Shown here: positions 11,301-23,300 of the stretch, in pieces
Layout of the letters: each line of letters begins with the position of its first letter
Numbering within the stretch: position 1 is the first letter of the stretch
DNA from: Watersipora subatra
Lineage: Eukaryota; Bryozoa; Gymnolaemata; Cheilostomatida; Watersiporidae
DNA length: 64,000 nt
NCBI RefSeq assembly: GCF_963576615.1
Contig: NC_088715.1
Span: 51,376,007 to 51,440,006 of the forward strand
Direction: 5' to 3'
Position numbers and translations under genes: made by a program
The notes under the pieces: model-generated
The model's input: only the letters and a program-made list of their open reading frames with translations
What the model was told of the DNA's origin: nothing
The model's database searches: none

Positions 11301-14300
11301 CTAGCAGGAGTTAGTGTCCACTAGCAGGAGTTAGTGTCTACTAGCAGGAGTTAGTATCTGTTAGTAGGAGTTAGTGTCTACTAGCAGGAGTTAGTATCTA
11401 CTAGCAGGAGTTAGTATCTACTAGCAGGGGTTAGTATCTGCTAGCAGGAGTTAGTATCTACTAGTAGGAGTTAGTATCTACTAGCAGGAGTTAGTGTCTA
11501 CTAGCAGGAGTTAGCATCTACTAGTTGGAGTTAGTATCTGCTAGCAGGAGTTAGTATCTACTAGCAGGAGTTAGTATCTACTAACAGGAGTTAGTATCTA
11601 CTAGCAGGGGTTAGTATCTACTAGCAGGAGTTAGTATCTCCTAGCAGGAGTTAGTATCTGCTAGCAGGAGTTAGTATCTACTAGTAGGAGTTAGTATCTA
11701 CTAGCAGGAGTTAGTATCTACTAACAGGAGTTAGTATCTACTAGCAGGGGTTAGTATCTACTAGCAGGAGTTACTATCTCTTAGCAGGAGTTAGTATCTA
11801 CTAACAGGAGTTAGTATCTGTTAGTAGGAGTTAGTGTCTACTAGCAGGAGTTAGTGTCTACTAGCAGGAGTTAGTGTCTACTAGCAGAAGTTAGTGTCTA
11901 CTAGCAATTTATATGTCCATTATTTTTTACACTGCTGTTTTGGCCTGGACGGGAGGATATCCCATTAACCACTTGAGTCACTTTGTAAAGCAGATTATAG
12001 CTTTTCTTTTTACCTTATTTCAGTACATAATGAATGTGTGTTCTATTCATTCAGGCAAAGAGGAGGTGGTCATTGGAAGTCTGGCAAGGAAGGGAATCTG
12101 AATTCTCATGCTAAAGATGTTTTGAAGAAGGCTCCAGTAAAACCAAAGGTAAGGGTACACAGTTTGATAACAGCATCTGAATGTGTAGAAAGGATCATCC
12201 TTTACTGCGAGACTGCATTTCAGCGAGGTAGTCAAGCATATTATTATACTCTATTTCCTAATCTAATAGCGATGTTGCTGCAATTACAATGTTATATTGC
12301 ATTTGCTTGTTTCCAAAAGGTTATCAAAAGTTTACATTTGTAACTCTCTCATCTCAGTTTGATCACGATGATTCTTTCTGAGTTGTTTTCTCTCAATTCG
12401 TTGAGACGCACTCACCTAGTTAATCTTAGTAGTTGTGTTCACTTTATTCTTTAATCTGCACATTTATGCATCATATTGTATTAGTGTTGATTTCATTCTT
12501 GGAGTTGTGCTTACTTTGGGTAATTTTTTAGTTGCAGCACTAGGAGCTGCAACTAAAAAGCTCCAAAGTTTTTTGGAGCTGTGCTCACCTTACTTTTGAA
12601 GTTGTTTTCACTTTGAATTAGAGTTGCATGCTAGACTGCTAGTCATCATAAATTTGTCTCAGCTCTAAAATTTTAAGAGCGTAATAAAGATATATCATAT
12701 ATCCCCACTCCTTCGCTTTCATACTAAACTACCAACTTTTTAAACATGTCTGTTAAACCCACTCAATAATACCTGATTTTAGTCTATTCATTTTTTTTGG
12801 CATTTAACGAAGAACATCATTTTGATGATGAATACCGATGCTAATAATTAGTAATGCATACATATTTTTGCATTTCCTATGCCCTACATATTTAACAAAA
12901 CATTTTAGTATTGTACCATATATGTGAAAATAATTAGAAATTGTCTCCCTACTCTCTTTTGATAAACCTAGTTTTTTCTAGCGGTCATGACGCCATTGCA
13001 GAAAACAGCCTTTCTTTTATTCAATTGCATGCTTATATAGCTGTTTACCAGCATCACTTTTCAAATCAATACGTGGTTGGGTTTTTTCAGTACCTATTGT
13101 AACGTCACGGAAAGGTGTTGTCACAGTTTCTTCCTGTACTCTGAAACCATATCAAAAAGGTCTAAACTTGTACATGACCATTAGTCTTTCTATAACATCT
13201 GCATATTTATGTAAATCATAATATGTTTTGATCATATCTATATATAAATATTAAAGTTTGTGTGTGATTCTGTGTATTCAGCTATAGCTATTAACATCTT
13301 GGAATGAAGAATTTGTATCACAGAAGTTTTGAGCTTCGCGAGATTGATAGATTTATCGGACTACATGAGTCGATATATGGGTGAAAATATGCATAGCGCT
13401 ATGCTTTACGCAACGTAATTAAGCTTGCTCTCACTGCTCTTACTAGTAAGTTTACTAACTAGCTTACACAAATTAGCCATTGGCAATGTGCCAGGCAAGT
13501 GACAGGCAACTACATTACTTGTCACTGTTTATAAGCTGATTTTTAATACCCGTCCAACGCTGGACATTCGGCTAGGTATAATATAAATAATGATAAGAAT
13601 AAAATGTTCTTCTAAAATGGCACTCAGAGAATCCTCCATCAGTTGATTGTAAAATTATATTATGTATTGTACTGCATATAAGTAATAGTAATTATTTGTT
13701 TGTTATGAATATCTATTGAATAGGTATTCTATATTAGAATAAATCTAAAAGATAATCTATTTATCAGCATCATTTCTCAAATCGATATATGGTTGGGTAT
13801 AATCATCGCCTATTCATGCTTGCTAGGCGTGTTACACAGGGTTCTAGCAAGGGGCGTAAGGTAAAAGTACTCAAGGATGAGCCAGTCATTTCATCTCCCA
13901 AAACTAAGGACAAAGCTAGACCAGGAACTTTAGCATTTATAGCCCAAAGAGATAACAAAAAGCCGGGCCTTCGTCCAACCGGTCCAATATGCGGACAGTG
14001 TGATATCAAGTCTGCAGTGACAGTAAGTACACTATGTACTATCAAATGCATTGAGAATATGCATTCAGTTCATTGTGCAATTTTACTAAATATTGAGTTA
14101 TTGTGCAGCACAAAAAATCAAAACAAATTCATTGTAACTCATAAAAGCTTCTGTGAGAGAAACTGATGAAATGTTAGTAAGGTAAGACAATTCCCAGACC
14201 AACAAATGTTTAGGTTTTACAGTCTTACGATGTGACTAGTATTGTTTAGTTTAGTATTTTAGAATGCAGATATTTTATTTAATTCTTCAGTGTTATTATT

Positions 14301-17300
14301 ATTTTATCTCAAGTCCTTGTTCTAATCATTTGAGGTAAACCAATAAAATAAAATTATGTTGAATAGCACATGTTTTTTAGAATGTAGATGTTCTGATTAA
14401 GTCTTTCATTGTTATCATTCAAGCTAAGGAAACTGAGTCGGACAACAGATGCCAGGCAGCTCGGATCTGAAACTCTTTTATAGCACTTTTTGGGCATCAC
14501 CATGAGATTCATAACATAAAAATCTGGCTATAGCATAGCAGATGTCAGTAATATTAACAGTAATGAAAACTATTAAACGTATTAAAATGTAATTAAAAGT
14601 AATAAAACTAACAAAAGTTTATTATCTATAAAATTATTAGCAATTTGTTTAATTGCCTTTTTCAGTTTATCAGCCCTTTTGTTTGAATTAGCTGGTCTTG
14701 ATTTGTTTTACTCAACGAGTTCACATTATACCTCCCCATAACTATCTTTATTTTACACCCTAGTATCCAGTTTACAGGCAGTGTCAAGGAACATAATTGA
14801 CAGTGCTAAGCTTTTTGTATTTTTTCTTGCAGATGTGCCAGGAATGTTCAGAGGTGTATTGTTCCGGGTGTTTTACTGCCTTCCACCTCAAGGGAGCCCT
14901 TGCCAAGCACCACTCTGTCCCTCTCTCCAAGATCACTGCAACTCCCAGAGGTATCCACTTTTCTTCATCTATGTGACTTACAACTATGACCTGTTTTACT
15001 GTCTACTAGTTACACGTTGAAATAGCTGAAAGCTGAAAATCTCCTGCCACGGCCAAGGCTGAAACTCATACCACTTATACATGGCATGGAAATACTGAAC
15101 TCAGTCTAAGGTGGTGTGAGTCTATGGGCTACATTGTAGTACCTAAAACATGACATGCAAAGTTTGTTCATTCTGATGTTTGTTTCGTTTGTTGAAACTC
15201 TCATAATTAGAATACAATATATTACTAATTTGTTTCAGACTCAAAAACAACAATAAATATTCCAAGTTATGACAAATAAAACTAAAATAAATGCATTTTA
15301 TGAAACTATATAAAAATTTGTATGTAAACTTATAAATTATATGTAAAAACTAAATTATTACAATAAAATATAGTAAAGAAGGTTTTGGTTTGCTACTTTA
15401 CTTAGATACAAGTAAGCAGGTAGCATTTATTTAGCAACTATAGGTTACTATAGTTACTAAGGTTAACATATTGTTCTGTTAATAATTTGTAATGATGATT
15501 GATTTTGATGATTTTTACCAGGAGGTGTTTGTGTTAGATAATTACTATGGATTTCTATACCACCCTATACAATATTTTTACCTAATGATGCCAACACTGA
15601 AACAAATTAAAATCATATAATTGTATACCAAATAATTTTTCATTGTAATTGTAACAAAACAGACTATGTTTAGCCATTACTTGCTAATAATTTCACATTT
15701 ACATTTAAACACCTTTACAGTTTTATCTTTCCTCCTAATTTATTTCAACAAAACAACAGTCTTCCTTCTTGAGCAGAAGGAAGACTTAGTAATGAGTTGG
15801 TTCGACGAAAGTTATACTCCTTGCTGTAATTCTCACTAGCTAAAATTAACTTAACTTGTATGAATTTTTATTGTTTTTGTTTTATTTTTCTGTAGTCATC
15901 CAAGAAATTACGAACGAAAAATTATAGAAATTATCTTGTATACCAAAACAGATATTTGCTTACCTAAATATTACATTGTACATAGAGTACATGTAGGTGT
16001 GAGGTAGATGTAAGTAGAGGTTTGACTTTATGGATAAAAATTGAATCTGATTCACGAGATTTTTCATTTTAGTAGCTTCATTTAGTAGTAGTAGTAGTTT
16101 TAGTAGTAGCTTTCATTCAAAGTAATGATTTATAAACGTGCTAATTATTTTATATTTTATTTATATTTTACATTTAAACATCTTTACAGTTGCTTTATTT
16201 TTTCTCTTAATTTAATCCAACTGCAAAAAACACTTTTTATGGCATTATAATTATTTAAAAGTTACAATTGTTTGAAAAATTTTGGAAACCTTTACAGTTG
16301 TCTTATTTTTTTCGTAAATCATTTGAAATGCAAAAAAACCCGTTTCTCATATTATAAAGTTTGAAATTTAGAATGGTAACTGTTGTGTTATATGTTAAAT
16401 AAAAATTAATTTTCTGCACAAAGACTTTTTTATTACTCAGGCAACATCGAGCATTCACCATGTATCTTATATAGTAGATTAGATACTGTAAGATGCTCCA
16501 AGATGCTGTATTAGGTATCTCCGATGTAAGCTTGAGGATGTGACAATATATGGCTTTTAGGACAATAAAATAAGATGGTTTTAAGGCAATAAAATGTTTC
16601 TTGCAGAAACAATTTACATTTCAATCAGTTTTCCAAAAACCTTTCATACAAAAACTGCATATATAAAGCATGAACAGTAATTGTGAGCCACACTTTGTTT
16701 CACAATATGCCCAAAGATTTCACTCACTGTTGTTTTATCATAATCATGGTTGTTTTTAAAGATTACGCAAGTCATTGGATAAATTTTTCTTTGCTTTGGT
16801 CTATATCACTTTTATTGGACCATTTTTAAATACTCGATGTGGATTGGCAGACGCATAAATCATCATTTTATTGTTATTTCTATTAGTATACTGGCAGTTC
16901 AGTGTGCCGTGAGAGATCGTCATGTGTAATAACTATGTGCACAATTATTCCAAAATGTGGCAAGATGATTGACCGATGCAGGTTGTAGTGTGTTTGACAG
17001 GTGATCCGAATGTCTGAGATTCATTCCTTTGTGTTGTGATATTTTTTCCGAATGTCGAAACATGGCTTTGGCCGGATGTACACGGTCCTTATTATAGTAA
17101 AGACAAGATTAATGCCCGGCATTTCACGAGTAATAGAATACAACTCATGAACAGTGGCAGGTAATGTGGTTGTTATAGGCTAGGTTGACTAATTAGCCAA
17201 TGGCAAATTTAGCTAATTTGAGTAACTTAAGCTAGTAACTTAAACGTATCTAAACTTTTACTATAATAAGAACCGTGAAGCCAGCTCGTAAATGTTACAA

Positions 17301-20300
17301 GTAATAACCAGTAATATTTTGCATGCGCTTCAAGTGTGCGTATCATAACCAATGTAATAAATATGACAGCAATTATTCCATCGTATAGCAGTGTAGCTGC
17401 TTGGCCTAGTGGATAGAACATCTGTTTGCTGATCTGCAGTATGTCAGATCAAACCCAGTGCAAAGCGTATCAATTCACAGCAGTTATTTCAAACTTGAGA
17501 ATCTCTGTAGTTTTTGCTTACTATTAAAAGACTAATTTATTTACTATTAAATTTAATAAATTTAAATTTTATTTAATAAATATTAAATTAATTTTTACTA
17601 TTAATTTACTATTAAAAGACTAATTTATGGGATTTTTTGTTACAGTTTTTGTGCTTACATATTGTACTTACTAACTCTGCAAAAGTATCATTAATCAAAT
17701 AGATCTATGAGCCTGTTTTTAATAGATGTGCACAGACCCAAATGACATAGCGCATCGCTTCATTCAATATCCCTGAATTAGAGTTTGCTAAAATCATTTA
17801 GGTATGCTCCAATCAGAAGTCTAGCTACAGAGAATGCTCCAATCAGAAGTCTAGCTACAGAGAGCTTTTTGTTGAGAAGTTGGTAGTTTTTTGGTAGATG
17901 AACTTGCGCAAATCTTTAGTAGATTTTATCAGAAATTATTAGTGATTTTCTATTATTTACGGCTGTTTTTTAAGTTTAGGTGATCTAACTACCAAAGATC
18001 TTTCAAGATTAAAATCGAAAAAACTTGTTTGCGGTGAAAGTGCTCAGATCAAGCAAAAGTGTGATTATGACTTCTGTAGTTGCAGAGAGACTGACAAATT
18101 AAAGACGCGCAACGCTTAACTTGGGTGCAATCGCCAATATCTACTATAGTACCAATATTAACTAGTGATGACATTTCGGTGCGTATTTTTCTTCAGCGTG
18201 TTTCAACCGCGATCAAGTTTTGTCGTCAATTTTAATCTTAGAACATCCTGGCATTCAGATCACCTCAAACATCAAAAACAATTAATTACAAAAATTACGG
18301 TTATTTTCTGAAAAAATTGCTAATATTTGGTGCAAGTTTATTTATGGCATATTGTAAAACCTAAAATTAATTATTTTTGTTATCTCTTATAATACTTAGA
18401 AAGTGACCAGTTTTGTATGTAAAAAAGTTTGAAGTAACTTCTGATTGTAACTAATACGAACTATGTGCAATATATTCAAATGTTTCACCTATCAAACAGG
18501 AAATGACTCAGTCTTCAGTGAGCCTCCTACTATGCCATCTAGTGGAGCCCGACAGCCACCACATGAGCGTAATAGAATAACATGGGAAGAGCCTCACCGG
18601 AGCACAGTCATAATTCAGCAGAAGGTAGAATTTAGGCCTTTTATTGGCTCATCCCTTAGTCAAAATGCTTGTCTATATGCCAGTCTGTTGGCAGGCTTGT
18701 AATTAGGGTCTATTGGCTAGTCCCTCATCAGTACTTCTGTATTTCAAGATGAATTCTACTCCTGTGTTCCATTGGCAGCTGTAGTTTTGAGGGTGGTCTC
18801 TATTGGTTAGTCTATCCCTCATTCGTAGGTCTGCTGTTATGGATCATTATATATGTCATTCTCTTATTGGCAGGTCTGTTTTTATGGACATCATTTGTGA
18901 GCCAGTCTGTTATTGGCAGGTCTGTTTTCATACATTTCTATGTTGGCTAATCTCCTAATTGCAGGTCTGATCTTATGGGTGGTATATGTTAGTCATTCGC
19001 TTATTGGTAGGTCTGTTTTCATAGACCATCCATGTTGGCCAGTTTTTCATCAGTAGGTCTGATATGTCATGGTTGCTGTAATCGGAAGTGATTACTGTAC
19101 AGCCTTTATTTGACCGCCACCCTTTAATTGAACGCCACCTTCACTAGAACGTCACTATAGAGAAGGATTAAAAATACAGCATCACTTTTTAATTGAACAA
19201 CGCCTCCATCAGACTGCCACTTGCCATGGTTATAGTGATGGTGTGCCTTAGAAGATCGTCAGAATCATCAGAACGAAACTCTGATTCGAAGTCACTAGGT
19301 CTATATCCTATCCATTGTTTTCATATTCGATCATAAGGTAGTTCATAACCTAATCTGAAGACTTTAAAACATTTTGATGAATGTTGAGAATACTCTTCAG
19401 GAACAGCCATTGTTATGTCTTGAAGTCTGTTTTCTAACTCCAAAGCTTTTTGATTTTTTTCCTTAGAACTTTGAGTGCAATGCCATCACAGTAATTAATA
19501 ACTGTATTTGCCTAATATGTTTTACTCAAAGTAATTTCTTGTTTAACTCGGTGCGATACTTTGACATATATGAAAAACGATTTATCAAAATTGCTGAGGC
19601 CAATGGCATTAATGTCGCTCATTCCTAAAAAGAGTGTAACAGAGCGAGTCGATTATATACTTTTCATCTTCACATTTGGAAACAATAATCTCCATTATTT
19701 CTTACACATTTTTATTATTATATTCATAAGCGGTTAGCAGTTTGTTAGGGTTAGATAACTCTGAACTATTGAAACTCTGTTGGTAACATAAAACTGGAGA
19801 ACATTGTAATGTTGTTAGTAACTACAATCAAAAAGGCTTGTTATTGGTTTACCTTTGAGGCACACACCTGCATACACTGATCTCTCTTTCATGTAGGTAT
19901 TATGGTATGTTTACCTTGTCATGCCTTGATCTCTTCTCCTCAATTTCACCCTCATGCCTACTTTGAGTCGAGCATTATTCTATAGGACATAGAAGAGGAG
20001 TCTGGTCAAAGCTCATTGCTCGATGGGGATTACAATGAAAAGGAAGCTGCCCAATCTTTTCAGCAAGCTCTTGCTGAGTGGAGGAAGGAAAATACTGATC
20101 CTAAGCCAAGTCCGACTGTCACATCTACACGCAATCTCAAGAAACCAACTCTGTTTGGTTCGAATGAACCAAACATTCAAACAGTCTCACCTGTTCATAC
20201 TCCTCGTAAGTTTTATTTCATTGACCTTGTTTTTTTCTGAGGATGCTTTACATTTTAACTAGACCTTGACCTACTTTTGATTCAATCAATCACTTTGTCA

Positions 20301-23300
20301 TCACCCACTTTGGTTTGTATTCACTGTTATACAGGGCATTTTAATCATTGCCTGAGTTTATCAAAGGCATCACCAACGTCTGCATTGTCAGCTGCGGTAG
20401 AAATGAGGGATGTGGCTTTGAACGGGCAAAACAAGTAGACTACAGATAAGCTTTCTGAACATATAAAATAAGCTCTGTAACCTTTGACCTTATAGGATTA
20501 TATTTTCTAAATATCGCATTTTGATCCCAGCTGATAGCCAGATGCTGCCTCATGAAAATATTTCATTCAGCAGTTTCTAGGATGCTTTGAACAATTTAAA
20601 ACCATTAAAAATTTTCTCCTAATAGTCTGACTGTTTGACTAGTACGTATTTGCCAGTATTTACTAATACATGCTGTCTTCTGAGAGGAAAGAGATATTTT
20701 GATTTAGATAGCGCAAATCAGTGTTGCAAAAAACATGAAAATGGTTTCAAGACAACACAACATACCCACCACACACACCCACCACACACACACACCCACC
20801 ACACACCACCCACACATACTCACTCGCCACACGCACACCACACACACACCACACACACATCCACCACACACACATCCACCACAGACCACGCATACACATT
20901 CACCACACACCCACCTACCACACACACTCGACACACACACCCACCACACACACCACACACACTCGCCACACACCATACACACACACCTCACAGACACCAA
21001 GCACACAATGACAAAATGGAATTTATAAATATAGATTGTCGTGTAACAGTTGGTCACATTAATTTCAGATGCCAATAGTTCAGCTAGATTTATTAGCATT
21101 ATAGGAATGAGCTCTTGTTTGATTATTACAGAATTATAGTACTAGAAACCAAAGGCAATCATCACTTCCAACTTATTTTTAAAATGCTTTTCTCAGAGAA
21201 TTCGGAGTTGTGTGCCTGTCAATTCATAAAAGTCTTAAGGTTGTATAGATCTCAGCTGTAGTTAGCATTATCAAGCGGATTGTTTGTATCACACAGGAGT
21301 GAATGTGGACGAGGGTACTAGCACCCTTCAAGGCTCCACTAAACCCGCTACTGACTACCAACCGGAATTCACTTCCTCTGAGCTCTCATATGCAGAAAAA
21401 CTTTTGCTAAAGAAAAACAGAAGGTCTGTAGTGCCATCCTTGACCCCAACACCTACAGCAAATCAAATTAATGGCTATATGGTTGACCACTCAGGCAAGT
21501 GTTTCTTAGCGATCAGTGCGAACCCACCAAATGTCTTGAAGATACAGGTTGGTTTGCTGGTAACAACAATTGACTTCAATAATTGATGTGTACACCTTGT
21601 GAATAAGGTTGCTAATTCCACCTGTTGAAAGCCACGCGAAGAGTATTAGGAAAAACAATAGCGCTGTTCAGGTATTGAACCCTGATAATCATATTCCCAG
21701 CTAGGTGCTCTACCACTGAACCATTCAATCACCTTTCAGCAAGAAGGAATAATAGTGCATATGGTCATTACACATGATACTGCCAGCATACCAGTATAAC
21801 TTATGTCTCTACATGCAAACATTGGTTGTCTGTTAGACCAATTATTATAATAGACTTTGTAGGTAGTCATTGCAAATGTGGACCTTGCTGTTTTTATCTA
21901 ATGTTACTTAATCTGTGAACAAAGATTACGCTCTTTCATAATTAAGTAGTACCCTGGCAGCCCTGGAGATTGTCATGTGTAATAGCTATACGCACAATTA
22001 TTCCTAATGCCATGCATGGCCGTGAAGCTGAATTTACAAGTTTGTATGCCATGTAAAGCAGTCTGTTTTCCTAACATCCAACCATTGCTTCGAATGGACA
22101 AAGCTCTCACTATAGCAAAGATTATACTTGCGTAGGTGATGATTTGGATGGGACGGAGTTGGAAGAACCCATCCTATTTGAAAACATATTGGCTACTGTT
22201 CAGGAGTCTAAGCAGGGCTATGATAATTGTTTGAATGGCTTTTCAACCACAGCTCTAGAAATTGAGGAGGTTTCCGAAGGAGAGGTTAGCACAGTTATTG
22301 TTTATAATTGTTGAATGTATTTGATGAATTTTTCGTATTGCGTTTTTCTCATTGTTAGAACTGATACTTTATTATTTTTACATATATCATGGTATATATT
22401 TATATATTACATATTTTATTTTTTCATATTATTCATATATAGTTAGCAATTACATTTTTTATTTTGAAAAATATCGTTTTTAAAACTGTAGCTGATAATT
22501 TTTGAACACATTATCACTGCCTTGTTCTCTTCACGTATTGACAGCCTCATACTACGAGTGACAATGAAAGTCATTACCTAGTCTTTGAAGATGTCATTGA
22601 GCCGAAGAAAAATTCGAGTCCAACAGAGGAAAGGTAAGAATAATCTATAGTATATATCATATATCTTTCCTAGTTGATGAAGTCGTGAGACGAGTCGTCT
22701 GATTGTACCGCTTATTTCCTGTGTTGGCATCTAAACACTCTGCTAACCTGAAGCAGATGGGCTTTTATAGAGTGAGGATTAGTGAGGGTGTGATTGACGG
22801 TATGAATGGGGTGTGAATGAGGGTGTGAATGGGGGTGTGACTAAGGGTGTGAATAAGGGTGTGAATAGGGGTGTGAGGGGGGGGTGTGAATGAGGGTGTG
22901 AATAGGGGTGTGAATAGGGGTGTGAATAGGGGTGTGAATAGGGGTGTGAATGGGAGTGTGAATAGGAGTGTGAATAGGGGTGTGAATGGGGGTGTGACTA
23001 AGGGCGTGAATAGGGGTGTGAATAGGAGTGTGAATAGGGGTGTGAATGGGAGTGTGAATAGGAGTGTGAATAGGGGTGTGAATAGGAGTGTGAATGGGGG
23101 TGTGACTAAGGGTGTGAATAGGGGTGTGAATAGGGATGTGAATGAGGGTGAGGTTGGCTTACGCATTAATCAGCTCTTGAGAAAAAGGCCCATTCTTTGA
23201 TATATACTTTCATCATCAGTGCATATGAAAAAACAAAATCTGTAATGTCAAAACACAAAGCTGTCATACATGTATTTCGATATAGCACCCAGTAGGTAGT

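Noticed and set aside
10158-11906. CRISPR array (regular short repeats)
   Set aside because: There are no unique spacers; it is a continuous 20-bp tandem repeat in eukaryotic intron DNA.
20635-21099. Long His/Thr- and Cys/Val-rich frames
   Set aside because: Products of the CA-rich low-complexity tract in ZBBX intron 7.
22136-22284. Alternative reading of ZBBX exon 9 in frame 0
   Set aside because: It meets TGA within the exon; only the frame supplied by the GC donor stays open and acidic.
22765-23200. Long open frames on both strands with NRGV or TPLF repeat peptides
   Set aside because: They follow from a 12-bp repeat unit being a multiple of three and lie inside a ZBBX intron with no flanking coding signal.
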